Shown here piece by piece: positions 17,241-25,441 of a stretch of 64,000 nt of DNA; within the stretch, counting starts at the first letter, position 1, and each line of letters starts with the position of its first letter. Where the stretch lies: positions 1 through 64,000 of the forward strand of contig CAMCWC010000014.1 of NCBI GenBank assembly GCA_945882415.1, read 5' to 3'. The notes under the pieces are model-generated. The model worked only from the letters and a program-made list of their open reading frames with translations, did no database searches and was not told the origin of the DNA. The position numbers and the translations under genes were made by a program. Origin of the DNA: Chthonomonas calidirosea (lineage in GTDB: Bacteria; Armatimonadota; Fimbriimonadia; Fimbriimonadales; Fimbriimonadaceae).

Positions 17241-18569
17241 ATGCCAAACCCACAGAAATTTTCAGGACCTTGGATCTCCTGCGACGGCGACGGAAACTAC
17301 GGCCGTCCCGAAGTCATCCGCCAACCAAAGGCATCGACAAAAGTCGAAGGCGTTTCCCGCCGCGGCCTCCTCGTCGGCGCATCCATGGCCAGCCTCGCCT
17401 GGGCCAGCCGAGGCACCGCCCTCGCCGGATTCACCGTTTCAGAAGAGAAAAAAGACAACGTCCTCATCGTCATCTTCCTGCGTGGCGGAGCCGACGGCAT
17501 GAGCGTTCTCGTGCCCTTCTTCGAAGACCAGTACTACAAAATCCGGCCCAACATCGCCATCACCGAGCGGCAATCCATCAAGCTCGACGACAAGTTCGGT
17601 CTGCACCCCGCCTTCGACCCCATCAAGCCGCTCATCGAGGAAAAGAAGCTCCTCGCCATCCACGCCGTCGGTAGCTTCGACCAAACCCGCAGCCACTTCG
17701 AAGCCATGAGCGCCATGGAGCGCGGCCTCGCCAACGACGGCGCCGGACCCGCGAGCGGCTGGCTTGGCCGGTACCTCGCCGCCTCCGCCCGACCCGACCA
17801 CACCCCCCTCCGCGCGGTCGCTTTTGGCTCCACGATGCCCGATGCCTTCCGCGGTGGGCTAAACGCCATCGGCCTCAACAGCATCGCCGACTACCGCCTC
17901 AATGGTAGCGACGCCGAACGAAAAGAACTCGTCCAACGCCTGCGCAAACTCTGCGCCGAAGGCGACGACGCTGCCTCAGAAGCCGGCCGAAGCACCCTCG
18001 CCGTTCTGGAATCCGTGCAAAACCTAAAAATGAGCACCGACCTAGAAGCGCGCGGAATCAAGTATCCCGAAACCGGCCTCGGCCAGGGACTCAAAGAGAC
18101 CGCCACCCTCATGCGATCCGGCATCGGGATGGAAGTCGCCTTCCTCAACATGGGCGGCTGGGACACCCACGTCACCCAAGGCTCCACCGCCGGCTGGATG
18201 CCCGGACTCCTCGGCGAGCTCGGAACCGCCCTCGGTGCCTTCGCCAAAGACCTCGGACCACTCTTGGATAAAGCCACCATCGTCGTCAAATCCGAATTCG
18301 GACGCCGCGCCTACGAAAACGGCGGCCTCGGCACCGACCACGGCCGCGCCGGAGCCATGCTCGTCATGGGCGGCGGAATCAAAAAGCCCGGCGTCTACGC
18401 CGACTGGCCCGGCCTAAAGCCCGACGAACTCGAAGGCCCCGGCGACCTCCGCGTCACCACCGACTACCGCAGCGTCCTCAAAGAAATCCTCGCCAAACGG
18501 CACGGATTCAACGACGGCGGCGAAGTTTTCCCCTCCTTCAAAGGCGCGACTTCAAACTTCCTCTCCTAA
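17241..18569 (+). CDS. DUF1501 protein with Tat signal
   Basis: Starts at ATG 17241, two bases after the DUF1800 stop. The 442-residue product has a twin-arginine export segment SRRGLLVGASMASLAWA near residues 39-54 and then the DUF1501 alkaline phosphatase/sulfatase-like fold: VIFLRGGADGMSVLVP with metal-binding residues, GLHPAFDPIKPL, HFEAM, and the C-terminal SEFGRRAYENG with TDHGRAGAML. Members are periplasmic or extracellular hydrolase-like proteins without a proven substrate. It forms an operon with DUF1800 and probably with the membrane protein before it. Confidence 0.88.
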   Translation: MPNPQKFSGPWISCDGDGNYGRPEVIRQPKASTKVEGVSRRGLLVGASMASLAWASRGTALAGFTVSEEKKDNVLIVIFLRGGADGMSVLVPFFEDQYYKIRPNIAITERQSIKLDDKFGLHPAFDPIKPLIEEKKLLAIHAVGSFDQTRSHFEAMSAMERGLANDGAGPASGWLGRYLAASARPDHTPLRAVAFGSTMPDAFRGGLNAIGLNSIADYRLNGSDAERKELVQRLRKLCAEGDDAASEAGRSTLAVLESVQNLKMSTDLEARGIKYPETGLGQGLKETATLMRSGIGMEVAFLNMGGWDTHVTQGSTAGWMPGLLGELGTALGAFAKDLGPLLDKATIVVKSEFGRRAYENGGLGTDHGRAGAMLVMGGGIKKPGVYADWPGLKPDELEGPGDLRVTTDYRSVLKEILAKRHGFNDGGEVFPSFKGATSNFLS

Positions 18570-18574
18570 CGCAC

Positions 18575-18602
18575 CCGGGGATGGTCCTAGGACCATCCCC
18601 GG
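18575..18602. terminator. Perfect 28-bp palindrome after the DUF1501 gene
   Basis: CCGGGGATGGTCC at 18575-18587 and its exact complement continuing to 18602 form an uninterrupted palindrome with a CCTAGG centre. It starts five bases after the DUF1501 stop. There is no T run on the + strand, so it would be an RNA 3'-end hairpin or a rho-independent terminator without a tail. Confidence 0.5.
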
Positions 18603-18694
18603 CCGGGAACCCTCGGCTCAATACCCGTGTTGTAATTCGTGTAAGGAGAGTCGTGAAAAAAAGTACGCGACCGAAGCAGATGAGTCTATCCTCA

Positions 18695-18764
18695 GCCGGG
18701 GTTGTTTCCTCCCCCAGGGACCAGCAAAGCTGGTAACGCGCAAAACCCTAGCCCCGGCATTTTT
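18695..18764 (+). promoter_or_regulatory. Structured element upstream of the BCCP-like gene
   Basis: GCCGGGG (18695-18701) can pair with CCCCGGC (18752-18758), and the second arm is followed by ATTTTT (18759-18764), as in an intrinsic terminator. Between the arms a small hairpin CCAGC/GCTGG (18721-18733) can form. The gene start at 18789 lies 24 bases later, behind a TACACT -10-like box at 18774-18779. It could be an attenuator, a leader RNA or a terminator of an unseen transcript. I could not match it to a riboswitch class. Confidence 0.35.
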
Positions 18765-18788
18765 CTTACTCGGTACACTCCAGCTAGA

Positions 18789-19217
18789 ATGGCGAACGAA
18801 ACCCCGACCCCAGAAGAACCGACTAGCTCGGCTTGGTCGTCGGTTCGGCACGCTCTTTCCACCGCCCGATCCAACGGATTCGCCGAAGTCGAACTCACCA
18901 TCGGCGACACCAGCTTCACCGCCACCCTCTCCCCGGCTCCGGCAAAGCCGAAACCACCCGAAGCCACCACGCCCGAGCAAGCAAAGGACACCAAGAAGCC
19001 AATCAAGTCCAACTATGTCGGCTACTTCCGCCCCGCTAGCTCACCGCTTGAAGTTGGACAAACCGTCGCCGCCGGACAGATCATCGGCCACATCGCCGTT
19101 CTCGGCCTTGCCAACGATGTCGAATCGAACGTCGCCGGAACCGTCATCGAAGTCCTCGCCGAAACCGACGCCCCCGTCCAATTCGGCCAAATCATCGCCT
19201 GGGTGGAACCAACATGA
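18789..19217 (+). CDS. BCCP-like protein lacking the biotinyl lysine
   Basis: A 142-residue protein with the layout of the acetyl-CoA carboxylase biotin carrier AccB: a helical N-terminus with a SARSNGFAEVEL-type segment, a Pro/Ala/Lys linker (about residues 51-75) and a C-terminal biotinyl/lipoyl hammerhead fold. In true carriers the hairpin reads EAMKM; here the aligned position reads AVLGLANDVE, with G106 in the lysine site, so biotin cannot be attached there. The rest of the fold (SPLEVGQTVAAGQII, AGTVIEVL, PVQFGQIIAWVEP) is intact. It leads an apparent operon with a pilin-like gene (ATGA overlap) and accC. It may be a structural or regulatory subunit, comparable to plant BADC proteins; that role is inferred. 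Confidence 0.85.
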   Translation: MANETPTPEEPTSSAWSSVRHALSTARSNGFAEVELTIGDTSFTATLSPAPAKPKPPEATTPEQAKDTKKPIKSNYVGYFRPASSPLEVGQTVAAGQIIGHIAVLGLANDVESNVAGTVIEVLAETDAPVQFGQIIAWVEPT

Positions 19218-19600
19218 CGCAATCCAAAACGCGCGGAAACACGCTCGTCGGCCTCCTGGCGACCCTCGCCATCATCGCCGTCCTCAGCGTCGCCCTCTTC
19301 TACGGTAGCGGCGCCTTTGGCGGAGAAAAGAAGAGCTCCCGTGCCGACGGCAAAGGCACCACCGTCCTCGGCGCGGCAAAGTACGCTGCCAAAGACGACG
19401 TCTGCCGCAGCAACCTCGGCCAAGTCCGCAACGCCCTCCAAATCGTCGCGATGACCAACGAGGACCAGCCGCCCGCCGACATCAAAGAGACCAAGCTCCC
19501 TTCCGAATTCTATGTTTGCCCGGTTGGCGGAGAAGCCTACGAATACAACCCAGCGGATGGCCTGGTGAAATGCCCCCACCCCGGCCACGGAAAATACTGA
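19214..19600 (+). CDS. Type IV pilin-like protein without Glu5
   Basis: A 128-residue protein with a prepilin-like N-terminus: a basic leader ending in RG, then NTLVGLLATLAIIAVLSVAL, one long hydrophobic helix. Position 5 after the cleavage glycine, normally glutamate, is glycine here, as in some capping minor pseudopilins. The soluble part contains CRSNLGQVRNALQIVA and two late cysteines (YVCPVGG, VKCPHPGHG) of the kind seen in pseudopilin-like proteins. The ATG overlaps the BCCP-like stop and the stop is followed directly by accC, so it lies in an acetyl-CoA carboxylase operon, an unexpected context. Confidence 0.7.
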   Translation: MTQSKTRGNTLVGLLATLAIIAVLSVALFYGSGAFGGEKKSSRADGKGTTVLGAAKYAAKDDVCRSNLGQVRNALQIVAMTNEDQPPADIKETKLPSEFYVCPVGGEAYEYNPADGLVKCPHPGHGKY

Positions 19601-20953
19601 ATGTTTAAGAAGATCCTCATTGCAAACCGAGGCGAAATCGCCTGCCGAGTCATCCGCGCCTGCCGCGAACTCGGCGTCCTCAGCGTCGCCGTTCACAGCG
19701 AAGCCGACCGCGAAAGCCTGCACGTCAAACTCGCCGATGAAGCCGTTTGCGTCGGCGCAGGATCAAACACCGATAGCTACCTCAACCTCGCCAACGTGCT
19801 GATGGCCTGCCAAATCTCCGGCGCCGAAGCCGTCCACCCCGGCTACGGCTACTTCAGCGAGCGCGCCAACTTCGCCATCGCCCTGCAAAGCCTCGGCATC
19901 GCCTTCATCGGCCCCCCGCCCGGAGCCATTGAGGCCATGGGCGATAAAGCGAAAGCCAAAGCCGCTGCCATCGCCGCCAACGTCCCCGTGGTCCCTGGCT
20001 CCCCCGGCGCCGTGCCAAACGAAAGCGTCGCCCTCGACATCGCCGACGAGATGGGCTACCCCATCCTCCTCAAAGCCGTCGCCGGTGGCGGAGGCCGAGG
20101 CATCCGCCGCGTCGATGGCCCCGACGACCTCGCCCGACTCTGGAAAATGGCCCAAGCCGAGGCCCAAGCCAGCTTCGGCTCCGGCGAAATCCTCATCGAA
20201 AAGTGCGTCGTCCGACCCCGCCACGTCGAAATCCAAGTCATCGGCGACCACTACGGAAACATGGTCTACCTGGGTGAGCGCGAGTGCTCCATCCAGAACC
20301 TCCGCCACCAAAAAATCGTCGAAGAAGCCCCCTTCGAGCAGATGCGCCCCGAAGTCCGAAAGGCCATGGGCGAAGCCGCCGTGCGCGTTGCCCTCAGCGT
20401 CGGCTACCACAACGCCGGCACCGTTGAGTTCCTCCTCGATGACGATCACAACTTCTACTTCCTCGAGATGAACACCCGTCTCCAGGTCGAACATCCGGTC
20501 ACCGAAGAAATCACCAATCTCGACCTCGTGCACCTCATGCTCCGCATCGCCAGCGGCGAAAAGCTCCCGATCACCCAAGAGGAAGTCAACCTCGAAGGCC
20601 ACAGCATCGAGGCCCGCATCACTGCCCAAGACCCCGACAAAGACTTCGCCCCGAGCACCGGCCAAATCACCGAATGGGTCGCCCCGAGCGGTCGCGGCGT
20701 GCGCATGGAAACCCACGCCTACGCTGGATTCTCCGTCTCCCCCTACTACGACCCCCTGATCGCCAAGCTGATCGTGAAAGCCCCCACCCGCGAGCAAGCC
20801 GTCGCGAAGCTCGCCGTCGCCCTAAACGAGTTCCAAATCGGCGGCATCCAAACCAACCTGCCGTTTCTCCGACGCTTGGTCGAGAGCGGAGCCTACAAAT
20901 CCGGCAACTTCGATACCGGCTGGGTCCCGCGCTTCCTTGAGGGCTTGGGTTGA
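19601..20953 (+). CDS. accC: Acetyl-CoA carboxylase, biotin carboxylase subunit
   Basis: AccC carboxylates biotin on the carrier protein using ATP and bicarbonate, the first half-reaction of malonyl-CoA synthesis. All family parts are present in 450 residues: KILIANRGEIACRVIRA at the N-terminus, the ATP-grasp glycine-rich loop KAVAGGGGRGIRRV (about 157-170), ERECSIQNLRHQK, and the active-site EMNTRLQVEHPVTEE near 287-301. The start ATG 19601 directly follows the TGA of the pilin-like gene. nusB begins inside its stop codon (TTGA). Confidence 0.96.
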   Translation: MFKKILIANRGEIACRVIRACRELGVLSVAVHSEADRESLHVKLADEAVCVGAGSNTDSYLNLANVLMACQISGAEAVHPGYGYFSERANFAIALQSLGIAFIGPPPGAIEAMGDKAKAKAAAIAANVPVVPGSPGAVPNESVALDIADEMGYPILLKAVAGGGGRGIRRVDGPDDLARLWKMAQAEAQASFGSGEILIEKCVVRPRHVEIQVIGDHYGNMVYLGERECSIQNLRHQKIVEEAPFEQMRPEVRKAMGEAAVRVALSVGYHNAGTVEFLLDDDHNFYFLEMNTRLQVEHPVTEEITNLDLVHLMLRIASGEKLPITQEEVNLEGHSIEARITAQDPDKDFAPSTGQITEWVAPSGRGVRMETHAYAGFSVSPYYDPLIAKLIVKAPTREQAVAKLAVALNEFQIGGIQTNLPFLRRLVESGAYKSGNFDTGWVPRFLEGLG

Positions 20954-21618
20954 TCTTCTCCAAATCTCGCCGCCACGCCCGCGAACTCGCCCTCCGCGTT
21001 CTGTACGAATCGGAATATGGCGACCGCCCCGCCGCCGAAATCCTCACCGAAGCCTTCACCGAAGTGCCGCAAGTCACCGCAGGCGTCGTAGAGCCATCCC
21101 TGCTCTACAACCCAGATGACGACGGCTACTGGACCCAGCTCGAGTACGGCTTCAACCCCGAGCTCGAACGCTACACCGAAGAACTCGTCTACGGCGTGCA
21201 AAACCAGCAAGCCCGAATCAACGAGCTAATCCAAGACCACCTGCACGACTACGAGCTCGATCGCCTCGCCGCGATGGACCGCATCGTCATGCAAATCGCC
21301 ACCTTCGAGCTGCTCTACGTCCCCTACATCAGCCCCTTCATCACCATCAACGAAGCCATCGAAATCGCCAAGAAATTCTCCAGCGTCGAGAGCGGCAAGT
21401 TCGTAAATGGCGTCCTCGGCAACCTGTACAAGGTCACCGAGAAGCACCATTGGGATCCGAAAATGGGCGAAGCCGAACCGGAGGTTTACGTAGCTCCGGT
21501 GGTGAAAGAGGAACTGGTGGAGGAAGTAGTCGACGCCGATTCGCAAGAAGGCAAAAACGCCCGCCGCTTCGGTTGGGTGCTGAAGTCAGAGTTGATGCCA
21601 GAGCCAACGCCAGAATAG
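20950..21618 (+). CDS. nusB: Transcription antitermination factor NusB
   Basis: NusB pairs with NusE (S10) on boxA RNA and supports rRNA antitermination. The product starts with SKSRRHARELALRVLYE, the RNA-binding N-terminus of the family, and has the later helices LAAMDRIVMQIATFELLY, TINEAIEIAKKFSS and KFVNGVLGNLYK. At 222 residues it is longer than usual NusB (about 140) because of an insertion after residue 30 and an acidic C-terminal extension. The start is TTG 20950 in a TTGA overlap with accC. Confidence 0.9.
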   Translation: MIFSKSRRHARELALRVLYESEYGDRPAAEILTEAFTEVPQVTAGVVEPSLLYNPDDDGYWTQLEYGFNPELERYTEELVYGVQNQQARINELIQDHLHDYELDRLAAMDRIVMQIATFELLYVPYISPFITINEAIEIAKKFSSVESGKFVNGVLGNLYKVTEKHHWDPKMGEAEPEVYVAPVVKEELVEEVVDADSQEGKNARRFGWVLKSELMPEPTPE

Positions 21619-21626
21619 AATCATTC

Positions 21627-21815
21627 ATGGGCGTCATGGAAACCGCACCGAAACCACACAAGAGCTACATCAAAGTACGGATCGAAAAGCACCGTTCGGA
21701 GAACCCGGTGTACCGCGCTGCCTACGACGAAGAAGAGGCGCTCTACCAGTTGTCTCTGCAAAAGAAATCCGCGGATGAGCCGCAAGCGTCGCCAAACGCG
21801 ACCGACGCCAGCTAG
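21627..21815 (+). CDS. Small protein of unknown function
   Basis: A 62-residue charged protein with no hydrophobic segment: a lysine-rich start (KPHKSYIKVRIEKHRSENP), a glutamate-rich middle (YDEEEALYQLSL) and a polar tail. ATG 21627 is eight bases after the nusB stop and 17 bases before folD, on the same strand, so it may be part of the same transcript. Nothing identifies its function. Confidence 0.4.
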   Translation: MGVMETAPKPHKSYIKVRIEKHRSENPVYRAAYDEEEALYQLSLQKKSADEPQASPNATDAS

Positions 21816-21832
21816 GGCTCTCATAATAAGAA

Positions 21833-22690
21833 ATGCCCGCCCAAATCCTTGATGGCCTCGCCCTGTCGAAACAACTCCGCGCGGAGTTGAAAGAGCGCGT
21901 CGGCGTCCTCAAAGAAAAAGGCATCACCCCCCGCCTCGAAGCCATCGTCGCCGCCCAAGACCCCGCGAGCCTGGCCTATGTCCGCATGAAGCGAAAGTGG
22001 GCCGAAGCCGCCGGAATGGAAAGCGGATCCTGGGAAGCCACCGCGGAAACCACCCAAGAAGAACTTCTCGCGAAGGTGCATGAGCTCAACGCGAACCCTC
22101 TCGTCCATGGCGTCCTCATCCAGCACCCGCTGCCCAAACACCTCGACGAAAACGCCGCCCTCATGGCCCTGGGGTCAGAAAAAGACGTCGACGGCATCAC
22201 CCCCCAATCGCTCGGCCGCCTCGTCGGCGACCTCCCCGGCTTCCGCTGCGCCACCCCGCTCGGAATCACCAAGATCCTGAAGCATTACCAAATCCCCACC
22301 GCCGGAAAGCACGCCGTCGTCATCGGCCGCAGCGTCATCCTCGGCAAACCGATGGCCCTCATGCTCCTGCAAATGAACGCCACCGTAACCATCGCCCACA
22401 GCAAAACCGAAAACCTCCAGGCCCTCTGCCGCCAAGCCGATATCGTCGTAGCCGCCGTCGGCCGAGCTGAATTGGTGAAGTCCGACTGGATCAAACCCGG
22501 CGCCGTAGTCGTGGATGCCGGCTACAACAAAGTAGAAGGCCGAACCCACGACGTCGGCGACGTGGACTTCGCGGGTGTGTCGGAAGTGGCGTCTTGGCTG
22601 ACGCCCGTGCCGGGAGGCGTGGGGCCGATGACCGTGGCAAGCCTGCTGGCGAACTGCGTTGAGGCTGCGGAGCTGACCGCGGTGGAGTAG
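21833..22690 (+). CDS. folD: Bifunctional methylenetetrahydrofolate dehydrogenase/cyclohydrolase
   Basis: FolD interconverts 5,10-methylene-, 5,10-methenyl- and 10-formyl-tetrahydrofolate with NADP. The catalytic YVRMKRK lysine motif is near residues 44-50, VHGVLIQHPLPKH near 84-96, the DVDGI substrate loop, then the NADP-binding GRSVILGKPMALML and the late TPVPGGVGPMTVASLL. Length 285 residues is normal. A 66-bp piece of this gene (22298-22363) is repeated 8.5 kb away at 30813-30878. The accessory island starts just after this gene. Confidence 0.95.
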   Translation: MPAQILDGLALSKQLRAELKERVGVLKEKGITPRLEAIVAAQDPASLAYVRMKRKWAEAAGMESGSWEATAETTQEELLAKVHELNANPLVHGVLIQHPLPKHLDENAALMALGSEKDVDGITPQSLGRLVGDLPGFRCATPLGITKILKHYQIPTAGKHAVVIGRSVILGKPMALMLLQMNATVTIAHSKTENLQALCRQADIVVAAVGRAELVKSDWIKPGAVVVDAGYNKVEGRTHDVGDVDFAGVSEVASWLTPVPGGVGPMTVASLLANCVEAAELTAVE

Positions 22691-23055
22691 CTTGGTCTTC
22701 TCATCCCACAGCAATCGAACTAGGAATATTCGGTTAGAGTCCTCCCGGCATTCTTTTCACACCAGTGATAAGTGATCTGTTCACCTTGTGTAGCGTTCTC
22801 TGTTACTAATCCGCTAAAACGTGCAGGCGGAACAACTATCACGCCACGACGGTCATTTCACGGGTCAGTAGCCACTCATCTTCCGCACTAATCGAGGCAA
22901 GGACTTTTCGTAAGTTCCTGGTCAAAACTGAATAGAATTTGGCCGAGCTAGAGCTTCCAAGCCGCTGACTTTTCCCCGCATACTCGAAGCCAGTTCCCGG
23001 ACCGTGCGCTAGTCGCGAACTGAAGGGCGGAGCGGCGAACGTGAGGTGGAAAATC
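22691..23055. promoter_or_regulatory. Intergenic region with promoter cassette of the barrel gene
   Basis: This 365-base gap after folD contains no convincing gene. Its second half (from 22919) is the first copy of the promoter cassette shared with the sulfatase gene: a 44-bp box, a CATACT -10-like hexamer about 18 bases later and the conserved GAGGTGG ribosome site six bases before ATG 23056. The first half shows no recognisable element. Confidence 0.5.
22919..22962 (+). repeat. Regulatory box, copy 1
   Basis: A 44-bp element beginning TGGTCAAAACTGAATAG and ending GAGCTTCCAAGC. Copy 2 at 25308-25351 matches 40 of 44 positions. Both copies lie 91-94 bases before an ATG with the same GTGAGGTGG leader, and both genes begin with similar signal peptides. 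The likely ligand is the AraC-family protein encoded between them. Confidence 0.7.
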
Positions 23056-23907
23056 ATGAACCAGAACGAACTCAGAAGACCATTTTGCGCGCAAGTTCAG
23101 CCGGCGTTGGCTGCGGCCCGTGCCAGCCTTTCCGTAATGGTCTTGGTGCTAGCGTCTGCGGTTCCGACTAGAGCGCAAGCCGATACTCCCATAGCGCAAC
23201 AAGTGCGTACAAACGATAGTCCTTCCGCGCAGGCTGCGGAAGCCGAAAAGTGGGTCATCGACGTTACGCCCTACGTGTGGGCTACTGGAGTAAGTGGGAC
23301 GCTTCAGCCGTTTAGAACGGGACGGACCATCAAGTTCGACGAGTCGTTTTCGGATGTGTTGGAAGACCTGAACAGTGCATTCTTTCTGGCCGCGTCCGCT
23401 AGAAAGGGCCGCCTCGTCTGTGTCGGGGATTTGAGCTTTGTGGACCTATCCCAAGAAGGCGTCGTGCCGCCAAACACTAAGGCGCGCGGGAGCCTGCGGC
23501 AAGTCTCGCTTACCTTTGCCGGCGGATACCAAGCCGTCGCTCAGCAAAAGATGACTCTCGACGTTGTCGGAGGCTTCCGGTCTTGGCTTCTAAAGCCTGG
23601 CGTAGAAGCTGAGACTGGCGGCATCGATGTTTCCCGGGAAAAGAGCTTTACGGACATCGTGTTCGGTACCCGCGCAAACTTCCGCATTTCCAATGACTGG
23701 GCATTCGTTCTCTACGGAGACGTCGGACTTTTTCGAGTCGGATCGCACGCAACAAGCCAGATCGTTGGCACGGTCAGCTACCGGGCTAGCCGAGACTTCT
23801 TCCTCTCCCTCGGGTATCGCGAGTTGTCGGTGGACTACCGCGAAAACGGTAGCCGAGTAGACGCACAGCTTTCGGGGCCAATTTTGGGAGCGACTTGGCG
23901 ATTCTAA
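23056..23907 (+). CDS. Outer-membrane beta-barrel-like protein
   Basis: A 283-residue exported protein. The signal peptide ends in VLASAVPTRAQA (about residue 42), and the DNA for it resembles that of the sulfatase gene. The mature part is made of alternating amphipathic strands (for example WVIDVTPYVWATGVSG, FLSLGYRELSVDY) and ends in a terminal phenylalanine after ATWRF, the C-terminal mark of outer-membrane barrels. A porin-like or scaffold role in sulfated substrate use is possible but unproven. The ATG at 23056 follows a GAGGTGG site; the frame is open upstream to 23041. Confidence 0.65.
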   Translation: MNQNELRRPFCAQVQPALAAARASLSVMVLVLASAVPTRAQADTPIAQQVRTNDSPSAQAAEAEKWVIDVTPYVWATGVSGTLQPFRTGRTIKFDESFSDVLEDLNSAFFLAASARKGRLVCVGDLSFVDLSQEGVVPPNTKARGSLRQVSLTFAGGYQAVAQQKMTLDVVGGFRSWLLKPGVEAETGGIDVSREKSFTDIVFGTRANFRISNDWAFVLYGDVGLFRVGSHATSQIVGTVSYRASRDFFLSLGYRELSVDYRENGSRVDAQLSGPILGATWRF

Positions 23908-24288
23908 AATGTGACTAGCCCTGAAGGGTTTTTGGGATCGGCTTGAAATTCTTGGCGGGGAATTCAATGCGTCGAGATTAACGACGATGTGTTCGCTAAA
24001 CAAGGTTGGCCGTCAAACGATTTCGCTAGAGCCCACATTTGAAAGGAGAGCTACAATTTCGGATGTGGACCGCGCTACAAATCGGTCGACTGTCGCAGGG
24101 AGCAGCCCGAGCTTAGCTGCAAACCCGCCGGGAAAGCTTGAAGAAGTGCTGCAGCAGTTCGCGAACATCGCAATGGGATCAATTGCAAATTGTGCATCGT
24201 GCTAGTTCAGGGGCCGGCCTGCAATTATAATCTTCTTGTGTTGCCCACGCTAAGACTTGCGATATGATCTGATTTGGATTGATGCCGT
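23908..24288. other. Gap between barrel and AraC genes
   Basis: A weak terminator-like hairpin (CCC TGAA GGG at 23919-23928 followed by five T) stands just after the barrel gene. A likely promoter for the regulator is TTGCCC (24241-24246), 16 bases, TATGAT (24263-24268). The open stretch 23987-24205 (72 codons) has no ribosome site and no recognisable protein features, so I do not call it a gene. Confidence 0.4.
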
Positions 24289-25320
24289 ATGCTACGAATG
24301 ACTTACCCAGGGTTCGTGTTTCGTGCGCTTTCAAAAGAGGGCTATGACCCGGCAAAGTTGCTTGCGAATACAGGACTGTCGGCGGCCGACTTCTCCGATC
24401 CAAAATTCCTGACCGAGTTGCCGCCCCTTCGGCAGTTCTTTCTTAATGCGATCGAACAAACGGGTGAACCGCACCTCGGAATTCGGCTTGCCCAGCAGTT
24501 CGAAGCCAGCTTCATCGGTCTGCCGGCTTACGCCGCAATGAACGCGGCGACTTTCAGCGACGCACTCGCTGTGCTAAACCGCTTTTTCTTCCTTGCATTC
24601 CCGGCCATTGAGTTCACTTTCCGCGACAAAGACGCTGCAACGCAGCCCGGAGAATTCGCCATCCGGTTGCGGCCGAAAGTCCCGCTCGGAGACATTTCCT
24701 GCTTTGCATCCACCAGTGCCCTCGTTGGATGTGAGCGCCTTTGCAGCGCGATCTTGCGCACCTCCGACCCAGTGCTTCGCGCGGAGCTCAGCATTAGCAA
24801 GCCCGAAGGTTGGGCGCGAGTTCAAGGAGAAATTGGATTTCCCGTCCGGTTCGAAGCCCAAGAGATTCGGCTGTACCTCGCCGAAGTGCTGCTGAACAGA
24901 GTTCTGCCTGGAGCAGACCCGCTCAATCATCCCCGGCTACTGAATCTGTGTGAAAAGGTTGCCGAAGGATTACAAGCGGAGGAGACGCCAGTGGGCAAAC
25001 TCACCGCATTCCTACAAGAAGGAGAAAACTTGGCCCTGTCAATCTCGCAAGTCGCCGCCGCTCTTGGCTATTCCGAACGAAGTCTGCGTCGGCACCTTGA
25101 GAACTCAGGCACAACGTTCCGACAACTGACAAATGCGATTCGAGAACGAAGAGCACGCGGCATGCTCTCGAACCCCGCAATAACAATCCAGACCATTGCT
25201 CATGAATTGGGTTTTGACACCCCGTCGAACTTCACCCGCAGTTTCAAACGCTGGACAGGCTTATCACCTTCGGCCTTTCGGCAAACACAAAACGAAACTG
25301 ACACTAGTGGTCAAAACTGA
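24289..25320 (+). CDS. AraC-family transcriptional regulator
   Basis: A 343-residue activator with an N-terminal Arabinose_bd-type ligand domain (residues about 15-200; the region with IGLPAYAAMNAATFSDALAVL is typical) and a C-terminal AraC DNA-binding domain with two helix-turn-helix motifs: ISQVAAALGYSERSLRRHL and IQTIAHELGFDTPSNFTRSF, followed by WTGLSPSAFR. This architecture is common in proteobacterial OruR-like regulators. Its last codons overlap copy 2 of the regulatory box, and copy 1 precedes the barrel gene, so it probably activates both flanking promoters. The inducer is unknown. Confidence 0.88.
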   Translation: MLRMTYPGFVFRALSKEGYDPAKLLANTGLSAADFSDPKFLTELPPLRQFFLNAIEQTGEPHLGIRLAQQFEASFIGLPAYAAMNAATFSDALAVLNRFFFLAFPAIEFTFRDKDAATQPGEFAIRLRPKVPLGDISCFASTSALVGCERLCSAILRTSDPVLRAELSISKPEGWARVQGEIGFPVRFEAQEIRLYLAEVLLNRVLPGADPLNHPRLLNLCEKVAEGLQAEETPVGKLTAFLQEGENLALSISQVAAALGYSERSLRRHLENSGTTFRQLTNAIRERRARGMLSNPAITIQTIAHELGFDTPSNFTRSFKRWTGLSPSAFRQTQNETDTSGQN

Positions 25321-25351
25321 ATAGCAATTGGCCTAACTAGAGCTTCCAAGC
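25308..25351 (+). repeat. Regulatory box, copy 2, with sulfatase promoter
   Basis: Matches copy 1 at 40 of 44 positions and overlaps the end of the AraC gene. A TATACT -10 hexamer lies about 19 bases after its CTTCCA end (near 25366-25371), at the same distance as CATACT in the first cassette. The position close to the -10 box fits a class II activator site. Confidence 0.65.
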
Positions 25352-25441
25352 TGGCTCGACTGCTACCTATACTCGATCCACATTCACGCCTGACGTTACG
25401 GTCACAAACGTGCCCTTTCGGCAACCGTGAGGTGGCAAGCC

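Noticed and set aside
18695-18764. Considered as a cyclic-di-GMP riboswitch
   Set aside because: GCAAAGC and AACGCGCAAAACC resemble parts of the GEMM motif, but the order and stems do not fit the consensus.
19763-20797. Long open frame (344 codons) on the minus strand within accC
   Set aside because: It is the shadow of a very C-rich coding strand; its product is low-complexity Val/Gly/Asp and accC is unambiguous.
22725-22760. tRNA-like 3' arm (GGTTAGAGTCC)
   Set aside because: No matching acceptor, anticodon arm or CCA could be found upstream, so it is not a tRNA or an attachment site that I can support.
23987-24205. Small open frame between the barrel and AraC genes
   Set aside because: No ribosome site, no recognisable protein features, and the stretch includes the putative AraC gene upstream region.
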